From Opisthorchis felineus (lineage: Eukaryota; Platyhelminthes; Trematoda; Opisthorchiida; Opisthorchiidae): a stretch of 64,000 nt of DNA. Every line of letters starts with the position of its first letter. Position 1 is the stretch's first letter. The position numbers were made by a program, and so were the translations under genes. Below the pieces are notes generated by a model that ran no database searches, was not told where the DNA came from, and worked only from the letters and a program-made list of their open reading frames with translations. This document shows positions 45,724 through 57,122 of the stretch, in pieces. The stretch spans positions 167,213-231,212 of the forward strand of contig SJOL01006483.1 of the NCBI GenBank assembly GCA_004794785.1. The letters are read 5' to 3'.

Positions 45724-46665
45724 CGTTCGTCTTGTAACGGTTTTGGCCGCAACACCTGCGCGTCAATCCGTGGCCCCTTCAAATCCATCTTCAAACCTCG
45801 ACGCCCAGTCTATCTGACTGCTTTTAATGTTCGCACTCTGAAGCAAGCCTGGCAAAAAGCTCTCACACTGGACTCGCTTGACAGTGATGTGTACTGTGTA
45901 CCAGAAACAACAATTCGAGATATAAGCATAGTGGTTGAGCTAACGACCCTGACGCTCTACACTAGCTTCCGGTTGCACAACTCTGGCGATCCAGGGGCCA
46001 CTGAGGCAGGATGTACAGGCGTCGGCATCGTCCTAATTCAGCGGGCAGAAGGATCGTTACTTGACTGGATACCCATTGATACTCATCTCCGTGTGGTTCG
46101 TCTGGCAACGTCTGTGAAGGACACTCACAAGCGAGAAGTTGATCGCTGTCTGTTAGTCGTGTCTGTTTACGTCCCAATCGACTGTACCTCTGACACCATC
46201 AAAGGAAAGTTTTACGACGCCTTGGATAGCCTGTTACGGCGATCTAGAAGCACAGATATCGTTGTGGTTACCGGCGACCTGAATGCACAAGTGGGCAGGC
46301 TTAACGCATCTGACACTCAATTAGGTGGTCGACATGGATTGGACTCGGTAGGTACGGACACTGGCAAATGATTGCTTCAACTATGTGCTGACCGCAGGCT
46401 GTTTTTATGCAGTACCAACTTCCGAAATAGCCGAAGCCATCTGGCCACATGGTGTCCTCCAAAAGCGTACCGGTTACGAACTCAAATTGATCACAGTGCC
46501 ATCAGTTATCGATGTTGTGGATCAATAACTGACTGCCTCTCGCTTTTGAACACATTTACAAATTCTGAACGCGCGTTCTTTTGGGGTCGTCACCCTCTTC
46601 TCTTTCAAGGATCACATAAGAAGCGGGAAAATGGCAGATCCCGAAATGAGACGAATTCATCATAA
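45724..46665 (+). pseudogene. APE-type endonuclease domain of LINE copy A
   Basis: The frame reads VYLTAFNVRTLKQAW, VPETTIRD (catalytic Glu region), GVGIVLIQRA, VVSVYVPIDCTSD, DIVVVTGDLNAQVGRL (GDxNA motif), then a TGA at 46369-46371. It resumes in the same frame with LLQLCADRRLFLCSTNFRNS, ATWCPPKAY and RTQIDHSAISYR (the DH motif). One in-frame stop interrupts an otherwise recognisable nuclease, which nicks target DNA for target-primed reverse transcription. After about 46560 the frame diverges. Confidence 0.85.
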
Positions 46666-48640
46666 TCGCCTTCTGGAATCTCTTCCGATTGCCGCACCTT
46701 CGGATGTGAATCGGTGCTGGAACGAGATCACCACATCTTTACACGGTGCCACGAGTTTTGCCTGCGGCACGGTGCTACCAGGTCCACTCAAGCACCGGAT
46801 ATCAGACAGAACATTGGCACTGCTTGAATCTCGGAGAAACGTTCCCGCCGGTCCCGAACAGAATTTGGCCCAACGATTTATCAGACGTCAAGTGAAAGTG
46901 AGCGTGACGCCTGGTGGATACGGAAGGCTAAGGAAATGAAAGAGGTCTAGAAATACGGGAATGCCAGGAAATGGTTTCAGTTGATCCGGGAACCGCCTGT
47001 GAGCGGAACCATCAAGGATCAAAGTGGCGCGATCACTGCAATAAAGAAGGAGGCTTCGAGCACTGGGACAAGCATTTTGAACAGTTCTCGTGGCCACGCG
47101 CTGCCGCTCATTTTGATCCTACAGCTGAAGTAAAACCCTGGATGTTAAACATGGAACCCCTACGGCATCGGATGTTTATGGCTGCATATGTCCTCTCAAG
47201 CGCCACCGAGGTCCTGGTCTGCGTGACATCCCACCCGCATTGTTCAAAGATGGATAAAATAAGTCAGCGCCTGTCTGATCTGTTTGCTTGTGTTTAGAAA
47301 AAGGAGGTTGTCCCGGACAACTGGGAGAATAGGTGATGGTGTTCGTTTTCAGAAAAGGAGACCATGTTAAGTGGTGCAATCAGTGGAGGGATCAGCTTGA
47401 CCCAAGTCACTTATCCTTCGTCGCCTTACGGTGGCTCGTAAAATACATACTCGAGAGTAGCAAGCGAGGTTCCGGCCTGCTAGGGGTGCTGAAACAACGC
47501 CACACGTATAAACGATCCACAATTTCAGTATTCCTGGACTTCCAAGGCACGTTCTATTCGGTTGACCGATCTGTTCTCCACAACACGCTGGCCGAGCAAG
47601 GAATGCCCCGGAAGTTTGTGAACATAATAAGTTCTTTGTACCCCCAGACTTTTGATTTTTTTTCTCAGACTTTCAGGCGTGTGAGTGTACGGAGAGCTCT
47701 CGAAAACCTTCCGTACACAAAGTGGTGTCCGTCAAAGGTGCCCAACCTCTCCATTCCTATTTGATTTCGTGATCGACGAAATACTGAGTCAAACGCTGGA
47801 AGGTCATCAGAGGCCTGGTATTCAAATAGCCACTGATGAAAACCTTGTCGATCTGGAATATGCAGACGACATCGTTCTCGTCTTAGAAGAGGAGGCAAAA
47901 ATGGTTCTGGATGAACGGACCAAAGTTATCCCATCCTTTGGCGTGCACTTTGCACCCACAAAGTGTAAGCTCATGCTACTGGACAAGCAGTCACTGGACA
48001 AACCACTTAGTCCGAAGGGGTACCCAAATTTGTGTAGTTTTTCAGGCATCTTGGAAGTTGTATTAGTTTGAATTGTAGTGTGACGGATAAGCTCAATGAA
48101 CAAATCTCTAAGGCTCTGGTCGCGTTAGCTAATTTGAGACACCTTTGGCGGCAAAGCGGCATATCCCTGAATCTCAAGCGACGTGTGTACCAGGCTACAG
48201 TATGGGCTGTTTTGTTTTATGGTTGTGAGACGTGGCACCTTCGAGCGGCGGAACTGAGACGCCTTCAAGTCTTCGACAACCGTTGTCCCAGGATCATAGC
48301 TCGGGTAAGTTGGTGTCGGCGAATCAGTAACGAGGCGATTAGTAAGCAAGTGTTTGGTTGTGCGACTTTCATCGAAATTTATCAAGCCCCAAAAGCTGAG
48401 GTTGTTAGGCCATGTATTGCGCACGCCGAACCATCGTTTGCCGAAAAGAGTGCTGTTTTCCGTACCCAATTCAGAGTGGCGGAAGGAGAAAGGTGACCTG
48501 GCAGAGAGGTATTAAAGAGATTACGAAACGTCTGGGTACTGTCGGTCCGACTCGCGTGATCCACACTGTGCCTGCTTGTTAACGCTGCAAGATATGGCTG
48601 CTAATCGATGTCGATGGCGTTCCTGTTGTCCGTTCCTATC
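46631..48640 (+). pseudogene. Reverse transcriptase and C-terminal domain of LINE copy A
   Basis: Linker 46631-46939 ([20 protein letters not shown]). RT start HFDPTAEVKPW and ISQRLSDLFACV near 47260. Motif A STISVFLDFQGTFYSVDRSV near 47530 (first Asp kept, second changed in FYSVD). GMPRKFVNIISSLY. Motif B SGVRQRCPTSPFLF near 47730. Motif C DLEYADDIVLVLEEEAK near 47855, intact. FAPTKCKLML. After a frameshift at about 48065: [38 protein letters not shown], then decay in the LRWLGH region. Multiple frameshifts; not functional. Confidence 0.85.
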
Positions 48641-48830
48641 CAGCTTGCTTGAATGAGTGTTTGAAGGTGTAAGAACTTCACAATGATTGTGGTAGGCTAG
48701 CACCAAGTCCATTCTACGTCCACTTTTATTCCTTTCTTCACAAGGCTTTCAAATGAATTATGGTTGAACGGCAGTGAAGCGCCAGTGTTGAACACTGATG
48801 TTATGGTATCTATCCAAACGTTGACTAGCA

Positions 48831-50014
48831 GTGTTTTGGCCTTCATTTAAGTTGCCACCATCAAGACGTGGGACATTAGCTCAGAAAACTCGAAATGGGG
48901 CACATAGGTTTTCAAAAATCCTTCTGAGAGCCTATGTTCTACTTGGGGCCTCTAAATAAAAACCCTGAATGACTTTGGAACTATTTCTCGTTCACCCCCA
49001 ACTGCTACGGTCATTTTTATTTGGAGTATTTCAAAACCTAAAGAGAGACAACGCCTGTGTCTGAGGCCTAACTCCAGATGCAGATGCCGATGTACTTGAT
49101 CTTCTCCAACGTCCTTGACGTTAAGACAAGCCGTTGGTCTCCTGAAACGGGGCGAGTTCCTTGAGTGATACATCAGTTCAACTATCCTTTTTCTGTTCTC
49201 ATTGGCGTACACCTCAGGTGTATCAGGACGTTTCTGTCTCTGCATAGCTGAGTGAATCTCTTCTCGTAGTTGCTGGACAGCACAGGTTAGGTTCTAGTGT
49301 TCATTTGTGAATGCTTGGAGAGTCTCAACTTGTTTATCCATCCGACTTGCTCAGCCCATAGGGGAAGTTTCATAAGTCCCATCTGGAAAATGAGGCACAT
49401 GTTATGATGCCTAAGAATACGCTAGCCACGTCTGGACGTGTAGTGTTAGCAAAACTACTGACAGAAACTAAATACCTCAAAGTGAATTCGAATTACATCC
49501 CATAGAAGCCCGGAGCACTGGGTCACCCCAAACAAAATGGTGGCAGATGTGCTAGAGCTACTCTGTACACGCATATAAAACACACTTGGTACATGTAACA
49601 GGCGCGACGGTCTTTTAGGGGCTGATGTATTCATGATGTCTGCGAAGGAGCGAGCGTTACCGCCACATTTATCTTCTGAGTCATCGGTGAAATCAAGAGG
49701 TAATGGCTTATTTTCCACATAACATGCGTTGACTATATTTAACGCAGGCAGTATAGCCATTTTACTAAGCTTATATTTAATTACAGTAGTACATCTGAAG
49801 TCTATTTAAAATTACCTAACCGTGTGGCAACGAGGGGAAATGGCTGTACGAAAGTTATGTAGTGGTTATTCAACAGTAATGTCAGGTTGTAAGCGGCTAA
49901 GAAACGCTGGCTAGCTGTCTGCTAACCGGTTTTTATGATTATTTAACCTCAAAATCCTGTCAACAATAGGTCAAACAACCGCCAAATAACTCAGAAATAT
50001 AGACATCAGCTGGG

Positions 50015-50017
<3 letters not shown>
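48831..50017. other. Mostly unassigned; possible decayed minus-strand ORF
   Basis: On the minus strand 48952-49330 reads MDKQVETLQAFTNEH, stop, then QQLREEIHSAMQRQKRP. This has a coiled-coil-like look, as in LINE ORF1 or gag proteins, but I cannot assign it. A 101-codon minus frame at 49455-49760 (MAILPALNIVNACYV) is also unidentified. Confidence 0.3.

Positions 50018-50093
<76 letters not shown>
50018..50093. repeat. (TA)n microsatellite, 76 bp
   Basis: An uninterrupted AT dinucleotide run of 38 units between gacaa and gacagtg. Confidence 0.97.
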
Positions 50094-50095
<2 letters not shown>

Positions 50096-50329
50096 CAGTG
50101 AGCCCTGGAGAACCCCCATCCCCCTGCAATTATCAAAGTAAGCCCTCAGGAAACTAATCTTCCAACATGCACAGATGACTACGTCCTCTGGCACCCCGCA
50201 ATTTAGTCACCTGTTTTATGTTCCAGTCACGAAAACTGACCAAGAATACTTAATAGACAGACGTTCAGGCAAGCGCTGACCCACTCATTATATGGCCGTC
50301 CATATGCATCGATTTATCAACTCCCAGAC

Positions 50330-50846
50330 ACCAACTGCTGACCTACTGCTGCTTGACTCTCAGAATTGGTTTGCGCCGCCCGTTAGAACACTTATTATTG
50401 CGGCTGACCGTGCTCATCATCCACGCCAGCACTTCGGAATTTGACTCTCCTCAAAGACAGTTCCCCCTCCTGATCCGACCACCCTAGACTTTGCCGTCTG
50501 TGGTCACGGATGTTGGTCAGCACATTCGCACTACTGCCCCCCCCCCCACAGCCTGTGTTGGCCAGTTTCAGAAGACTCGCACCTGACAAGCTAAGTGTCG
50601 CCAAAATGCAGTTACACGTATGGCGTCTTCCCGTGCCGACCTCATCGGATTTCACAAAGTGCGACACACCGACTAGAAACCCGAGCGCGATACATCCAGA
50701 GACCGTGCGAACACCCGTCTTCGAAGCACTCACGTGTGAGGACCAGTACACTCGCTGGTTCGAAGCCGATCGTGTCTCTAGTATCTCCACTAAGTCCGTC
50801 ACGAAGACAATGAACACTACAGCGGCGTGATGGATTGTGCACTTCC
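50330..50846. other. CpG-rich, stop-poor segment with C11 run, unidentified
   Basis: Both strands are open for long stretches (plus 50510-50830, minus 50395-50853) because the segment is rich in CG. A homopolymer of about 11 C lies near 50536-50547. A SINE follows immediately. No protein family was recognised on either strand; it may be an internal piece of an unknown repeat. Confidence 0.35.
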
Positions 50847-50859
50847 ATAACACAGTGAG

Positions 50860-51032
50860 GTGGCTCAGTGGTTAGAGCGCGAATTTACTAACCGGAAGGT
50901 CCGTGGCTCGAATCCGGCCTCTGCATCCCAACTTCCCCTGTTTAGGCTTGGGCAACCTGGCAGTACCCCAGCCCTCGTGCTTTCTTCGGGTGACATTGCA
51001 GCTAGGCACCGAAAGGGTGTTACAGCTGAACG
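50860..51032 (+). mobile_element. SINE family A copy 7 with 13-bp target duplication
   Basis: Full-length: GTGGCTCAGTGGTTAGAGCG, CCGGAAGGTCCGTGGCTCG, CTTGGGCAACCTGGCAGTAC, GTGTTACAGCTGAACG. Perfect direct repeats ATAACACAGTGAG lie at 50847-50859 and 51033-51045. The A box is canonical, and this is a well-preserved copy. Confidence 0.92.
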
Positions 51033-51045
51033 ATAACACAGTGAG

Positions 51046-52480
51046 CTATACTGGGGAGTGTACGTGTAACAATCACGGAACCTCTCATATAAGGTTGGTC
51101 AATGTGCAGAGGTCAGAGTAAAAGTCTCCCGGTCCTCCAGGTTGGAGGCGGGAACGTGTGTGAAGACTTGCTCCTTAAAAATGCAGGCTGCTTGACGTTC
51201 TTACGCCAAGCACCGCTGCCTTGCGGTTGGACTTTTGAGCAAAACACTTTGGTTGAGGACCCTATTCGTCCTCTTGTCTAGGTCTCGGCGACCTGGCAGT
51301 ATCCCAGTCCACGTACAGCTATGGATTGCACATTTACACAACCTCATACCGCATCGGTCATCACATGTTGCCGTTAGCCGGGACGCCTTACTTGCTGCAT
51401 ACAGTTGGGTGAGTAAGTGAAAACAGGCTACTGCTGACGGTTGCTCCGTTCTTTTTTACATATTCGTCCCCCTTGCTTATCCGGCTGCTAGAGACATCTC
51501 CGTTGAATAGACTTACCACCATCATACTATCCTTTGACATGCGCCTTCCACCTTCAAAGTGCAAAGTCATGCATCAGAACGTGCAGTCTCCGAACATATC
51601 CCTTACAATTCAAGCAGAATCACTGGAGGTTGTGGAAAACTCTACATACCTCGGTAGTTGTATTAGCTCTGACGGAAGTGTGTCTGATGACGTCAGTGCA
51701 AGAATCTCAAAGGCCCGAATCACGCTTGCTAATTTGCGTCACTTGTGACGTCAAAAAGGCATCTCACTAGATCTTAAGGGTCGTGTGTACCAGGCTACAG
51801 TGAGGGCTGTGTTGTTGTATAGGTGCGAGACATGGCCTCTACGGACAGATGATGTGAGGCGTCTTCAGGTTTTCGACCACCGATGCCTCAGAAGCGTGGC
51901 TGGTTTTGGATGGCGTCAGCGTGTTAGTAACGAGGTGGTTAGAAAACGGTTATTTGGTTGTGCTGCAGGTACTTCAATCGGGGAAAACATCCAGCATCAC
52001 CGACTACGATGGCTCGGTCATGTGCTACGCATGCCGAAACACCGTCTACCGAGACGAGTGTTGTTCTCCGTGCCTCCTTCAGAATGGCGCAAACCGCGAG
52101 GTGGACAACGCATGACTTGGTAGAAGGGCGTGAAAGAGATCACTAAGAGTTTGGGTGTTGTTAGTGTTGTACGCCTTCTAGGATGGGGCCCCCGTGACCC
52201 CGCCTGTGCTTGGCTGGAGACGTTGCAAGGAATGGCGGCTAATCGATGTCAGTGGCGTTCGTGCTGTCAGTTTCTTTCCAGATTGTCTGATTGAGCGCTT
52301 GGAGGTGTAGGCACCTCAGAGCGCTTGACATAGGCCAGCACTAGGTCCCCTCCCTCACCCACTCCTTTTCTCTTCTTTTCACTCCAGGGCTTTAAATATA
52401 ATTAGACGAACCTTATGGTTGTACGGCAGTGAAGCACCCGTATCAACACTGATGTTGCTGTCTTTGATGATGATGATGAC
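51046..52480 (+). mobile_element. Internally deleted RTE-like LINE (copy B)
   Basis: 51046-51470 matches the 5' region of copy A (CTCCAGGTTGG, GTACAGCTATG, TTACTTGCTG.ATACAG). At about 51500 it jumps to the RT C-terminal part: MRLPPSKCKVMHQN, VVENSTYLGSCISSDGSVSD, ARITLANLRHL then a stop, [53 protein letters not shown]. After a stop at 52121-52123 it continues GVKEITKSLG, GWGPRDPACAWLETLQGMA and FLSRLSD. The endonuclease and most of the RT are absent. The 3' end is GTTGTACGGCAGTGAAGCAC followed by GATGATGATGATGAC. Confidence 0.87.
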
Positions 52481-53060
52481 GACATCTCCGTAGGCCCATT
52501 CTTAGGGACTGACAAATCTGTTCGCATCCATTGCAGTTAGCTGAACCATCTACGATGAACTCGGCTGCCACGGCCGTAAACACATCGAATTCATTCTTTA
52601 AACCCCGACTCTCAGTTCACTTGGCAGTCTTTAACGCTGGAACTCTGAAACAACCTGGACAACAGACCGCCCTTGCGTGTAAGTTGGACTCGTCTTCTAG
52701 CTGTGTGTTGTCTCTCTGAAACAAGAATTCAAGGCCCAGATACGGTTGTTTAATTGATTTTCCCATTGGGTTCCTATCGCTTCCGGTTGCTTACCTCCAT
52801 AACCCCCGTGGCTGAAGTTAGTAACGTATTAAGCTACCGAGCAGAATGGCCTGCTTGAATGGTTGCCCGTTGAAACTCCATTCTGCGCAGTTCGTTTGGC
52901 AGCATCCGTGAAAGTATCCCGTAAACGCGCCCATGATCGCTTTCCGTTAATCGTATTTGCTTACACCCAGCACACCAGAGTTGGTGACTTGCGGTCTGAA
53001 AATGGCCAGGAGTATTTCAAGACCATGTCAGGATCTTATAAAAGCCGGTGAGAAACTGCA
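52481..53060 (+). mobile_element. 5' fragment of RTE-like LINE (copy C)
   Basis: The frame NSFFKPRLSVHLAVFNAGTL, then KQPGQQTALACKLDSSSSC, aligns with copy A (FKPRRPVYLTAFNVRTLKQ). Further on, VRLAASVKVSRKRAHDRFPL, then IVFAYTQHT, aligns with the endonuclease block VRLATSVKDTHKREVDRCL. It breaks off before the GDxNA motif. It starts within about 50 bp of the 3' end of copy B. Confidence 0.75.
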
Positions 53061-54304
53061 ACAATTCATCATTCGCTCATTTACCGTGCGGTGTGGATCT
53101 TTGGGAGATGATGTGAACGCGTCTGGTGATTCATCAACCACGGCATCAACGGAGCCTATCATGCCGGAGCCGAGTACTTCGCACTCTAGAATGTTATCAA
53201 GTGGGCTTGCATTATTCAGTTCGTTGCAGGTCCACATGATGCATCGGCGGACGAGCGCAATGTAACAGGCAGATACTAGAGTACTTCCCCGGTCGTGAGT
53301 GCCGTTCTTTCATGAAATTTTAGTCCAAATTGCGAGAATTCCAGTGGGGAACGGGTACATGGCACACCCGTCGATAAATTTTATAGGCATCTTAGTATGA
53401 GCAGGAGTCCGAAGAAGTAATTTCGCAATCTGTCTATTACGAGTTCACGGCGTACAAGTGTGTACACACAAGGTCACATTGGAACGGTAACAAACGTGGT
53501 CGTCGGTATGTCGATTGTTATCAGAATAATGACCCAATGCACTTGTGTTCAGGTACGCAGGTTTCGATTGCCGGTTGTATATGCTTTTGATTCACCGCAA
53601 CGGCCGTCTTGGAGTTCCAACATACAGCATCCGAATGACCTGCGAAAGTCTAACTGGTAAGTTTACGCAAGCACACGCCGATTAGATGAGAAGCAGGAAA
53701 AAGTGGTTTTCGGTTCGTTGAGGGGTTTTAGGTTATCCAAGGAGATCTGTGACTGTTTGAAGAAGATATGGAATCGACTTGACGTGTGACGATGTTCGTG
53801 TCCCGCGCAGTAAGCTTCACCGCTTGGACAATCCTGTTTGTGATTTGCAGGGTGTCCGAGGTCTTGCGCACATTTGAACCCATGGCTGTTTGTGATGACA
53901 GTTGCTTGAATGTTCTGTCGTTTAAGTCTGTGCAGCCGTGTAGTTTGTTTGCGAAGTACGGTGGTGGTACAATCAGATCACACGTATCAGTGCAACAGGG
54001 GTGGTTACCACATGTGGCACGTGGCAATCACTGATTGCAATGGTGTTGGCCACAGTTTGTTTCACTCATTTATCCGTAGTGAGTCACAGGAGTGTTACGA
54101 CATCGCGGTGGAGCATTGTCTGCGGAAGATGTCCCTGTTGAATATTGTACGAACAACTGTGGCAGATGAGAATAGGTCGCAAATGACTAGCCTTAAGAAA
54201 GGGGTGCTTAATACCGCTATCATTTTTTGTTCTTGTCATGCCTTACAAAGTTTCAGGGTGAGGACTAACAAAGGGTCCCCTAATTCACCAGTGGGATTGA
54301 AGTA
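53061..54304. other. Unassigned interval
   Basis: Open frames at plus 53786-54034 and 53910-54380 overlap in different frames without recognisable domains; the end of the latter reads through the LINE tail. Nothing else seen. Confidence 0.45.
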
Positions 54305-54510
54305 CACCAGTCATCATCATCATCATCGACAGCATGACATCGGTGTTCAACACCGATGCTCCACTGCCGTACAACCATGAGTTATTTGAAAGCCCTATTG
54401 TGAAGGAAAGAATAAAGGTGGACGGGGAAGGGACTTAGTGCTAGCCTACTACAACCATTCCGAGGTGCCTACGCCTCCAGTCAATCATTCAGGCAATCTG
54501 CGCACAAGTG
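54305..54510 (-). mobile_element. LINE 3' tail, severely 5'-truncated
   Basis: On the minus strand this is the RTE-like LINE 3' end: GGTTGTACGGCAGTGGAGC, GGTGTTGAACACCGATG and a (GATGAT)n-type tail seen on the plus strand as CATCATCATCATCATCGAC. No coding part is clear. Confidence 0.75.
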
Positions 54511-55694
54511 CGCGACACTACTAGTCCAAGTTGATCACTCCACAAAATTGGCCGTTCCACAGTGCAGCTTGTACCACATTCCAACTAGGCTACTAGGTGC
54601 GCAGTTACCGAGCAACAAAGAGCAACTGGGTTCATAGACTGGTCGCACGATTTAGTGCATTCAGGCCGAAGGAGAGTAGTCCCTATCGAGCGATTGACGA
54701 AACGTATATTTACACATTCGGCCTTCTTAACTGCACACACTTTTCGCTGCATGGGATTAGGTTGGGATGCTGAACCACCGCTCAAGCGGAATGGCCTTCA
54801 AAATACTTAGGCGCAGTGTAGTATGCACGCCATGGAAGCACCAGGGGACTGATTCCCCAAAGGCAGGCGTTCATAACAATTTCTGTGGATGGAAAACAGA
54901 AAGAAAGCTCATGAGCCGAAGCCCACTAAGCAAGTTTATACATCACCAATACTTAGATACAAATCAACCACAATGGCAGGCACTGTATACTATAGCAGTT
55001 CATAAGGCCCAAATGTGCTGACTAGGTTTCGCTTGTGGTTTAGTTCGAGCATGCTACCCGTTAGCAACTTCGTTCCACACTGTTCGTAATTCCAACTTTT
55101 AAGAGCGGGACGTCATGAATTAGGTGAGAAAGAAAACAAGACAGCGGAGCTTTGTATAAGTGGGCCAATAATATTATGTCTCTTGTGGCCCCCACCCTGA
55201 CGTGTCGCTCAAGAACTGGGATGTTGCCTTAAGCCAACAACTGCTTCTCCATCTACGTCGCATTTGACTCAATGGTACATTTTCGTTTTTTTTGTTCGCA
55301 CATTAGTTTGTTATCGACTTTCGATTCACCTGAATGTACAGACGTAACAGTTAGACTAATTCTCTGGCATAACAGCAGAGGCTATAGTTGATCCGTTAGC
55401 TGCGAAGGATGCCCCGATAGCTCCGTTGTTACGAACCACAGTTAGAGCGGTCGCTTATAAAGTAGAACATGCAAAAATAGAGGTTCGCATATCTAATGAA
55501 ACCAATTCGCATGTTGGGAGGCCTTGTTAGGGTGCATTTTAGATAGCCTAACAATTTTCACGTATCACTGGATGTCCGCCATCCAGCGGACGGTTGAAGT
55601 AATCTTGGTCACAGAAGACTGAAGCCAGTTACAATCGGAGCAATAACCGCTGATTTTGTGTCATCACAATCATCACTTTACTATTAACGAGATT
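54511..55694. other. Unassigned interval
   Basis: No supported feature apart from the left target-site duplication of the next SINE at 55681-55694. Confidence 0.45.
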
Positions 55695-55886
55695 TAAAAA
55701 AAATCGCTCAGCTGTAACACCCTTCCGGTGCCTAGCTGCCGTGCCACCCGAAGGAAGCACGAGGGCTGGGATACTGCCAGGTTGCCCAAGCCTAGACAGG
55801 GAAAGTCGAGAGGCAGAGGTCGGGTTCGAACCAGGGACCTTCCGGTCAATAAATTCGCGCTCTAACCACTTGAGCCATCTCGCCCC
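55695..55886 (-). mobile_element. SINE family A copy 8 with 14-bp target duplication
   Basis: Full-length on the minus strand, from GGCGAGATGGCTCAAGTGG to GTTACAGCTGAGCGATTTTT. Perfect direct repeats CTATTAACGAGATT flank it at 55681-55694 and 55887-55900. On its own sense strand the element ends in eight T residues, not an A tail. Confidence 0.92.
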
Positions 55887-56727
55887 CTATTAACGAGATT
55901 ACTCTTACTAAAAACTCTTGAACTTTCAGATACTGCTATTTGCAACCAAGGTGACGTACTGTCCCCTCCAATGGGACCTAATACTCCCCTGTGCCTTGCT
56001 GGACTAAGACGCTTCTATCAGATGAAACATTCCAAGTGAAAGTACGCTGAACCAACACTTTTTTGACGCCCGTGTCTATCGGAGTACCTCGATGCCCCAT
56101 TTTAGGACCATTCCTGTTTCTGACCTGCGTCAACGACCTTCCAGATATTCTTTCAAGTCCATGTCTACTTTATACAGACGACCTGAAATCCTAGAGTCCC
56201 AATACCTGCACCCTCCAAATGGATTTCGAACGCCTTTATCGTCCACGGTGAGAATGGATCACAAGGCATTATGTAGATACTAAAAAGGATTTAGGTAACT
56301 GGCTCTCGACAAATGTGCTTCTCACTTAACCGTGAAAAATCAGCCCAAAAGTCATTCGTCGTTCTACTGGTTATTCGGTACACCTTCCACGTATTACTCG
56401 CACTAACTTACAGATATTCTATGGGGTCTACGTCAGACCGCTTCTTGAATAGGCCAACCAAGTTGTCTATTCAGGACGCAAGGACGTAACTCTCGTTGGG
56501 CTTATCCAACGCTCTCCTACGTAGACGGTTGCTGGTCTCAAATCCGTTGATTATGAAACGCGTGTCGGGGTGCTTGAACTCTCCCCTAGAGTACCGTCGT
56601 CGACGACGGTACCTCGGAGATCTCCGAGGTAACCTAATACATACTTATACCTTTTTGAACAACAATGTCCAACAGGTTTTTCACCGTTGACCCAACTAAT
56701 ACATGGCAAGGACATGAAAAAAAATTT

Positions 56728-56833
56728 AAAAAATCGTTTAGCTGCAGCACCCTTCCGGTGCCTAACTGCCATGCCACCAGAAGGAAGCATGAGGGCTGGG
56801 ATACTGCCAGGTTGCCCACGCCTAGACAGGGGA
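56728..56833 (-). mobile_element. SINE family A copy 9, 5'-truncated, nested in LINE
   Basis: Only the body and the 3' end are present (minus strand CCTGTCTAGGCGTGGGCAAC to GCTGCAGCTAAACGATTTTT); the tRNA-like head is missing. It splits the CR1/Jockey-like frame just before KLFKLRTHTL. The A-rich plus-strand flank corresponds to a T-rich tail on the element's sense strand. Confidence 0.85.
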
Positions 56834-56943
56834 GGAAATGGTAAGCTTTTTAAGCTCAGAACGCACACCCTTATTAAGCAACAATTTTTCTCACTTCGGG
56901 TAGTTGGTGCGTGGAATAACCTTCCTCCGACGGTTGTTCATGC

Positions 56944-57122
56944 GAGATGGCCTTAGTGGTTAGAGCGCGAATTTACTAACCGGAAGGTCCGTGGTTCGAA
57001 CCAGACCTCTGCCTCTCGACTTCCCCTGTCTAGGCTTGGGCAACCTGGCAGTATCCCAGCCCTCGTGCTTCCATCGGGCGGCATGGCAGTTAGGCAGCGA
57101 AAGGGTGCTACAGCTGAACGAT
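56944..57122 (+). mobile_element. SINE family A copy 10, nested, 10-bp target duplication
   Basis: Full-length, GAGATGGCCTTAGTGGTTAG to CTACAGCTGAACGATT, inserted inside the LINE codons for TVVHA. Perfect direct repeats TTGTTCATGC lie at 56934-56943 and 57123-57132. Removing the insert and one repeat restores a continuous reading [11 protein letters not shown]. Confidence 0.92.

Larger units (their letters stand above)
44850..48830 (+). mobile_element. Near full-length RTE-like LINE (copy A)
   Basis: About 4 kb. A tail-like segment at 44850-44915 (ATGGCAGTGGAGCACCAG, GATGGTGATGA) precedes a 5' untranslated segment (about 44920-45720) shared with the copy at 51.05 kb. Then come an APE endonuclease (45724-46620), a linker, a reverse transcriptase (about 46950-48060) and a C-terminal domain (48068-48640). 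The 3' end has GGTTGAACGGCAGTGAAGCG and GTTGAACACTGATGTT. Frameshifts and stops make it inactive. RTE-type organisation (one EN-RT polyprotein) is inferred from gene order and motifs. Confidence 0.88.

Noticed and set aside
50018..50093. Origin or structured regulatory element at the TA run
   Set aside because: A simple dinucleotide run explains it; no associated features.
56551..56868. Minus-strand open frame ([20 protein letters not shown])
   Set aside because: It reads through a SINE copy; the same peptide pattern appears at every family A copy.
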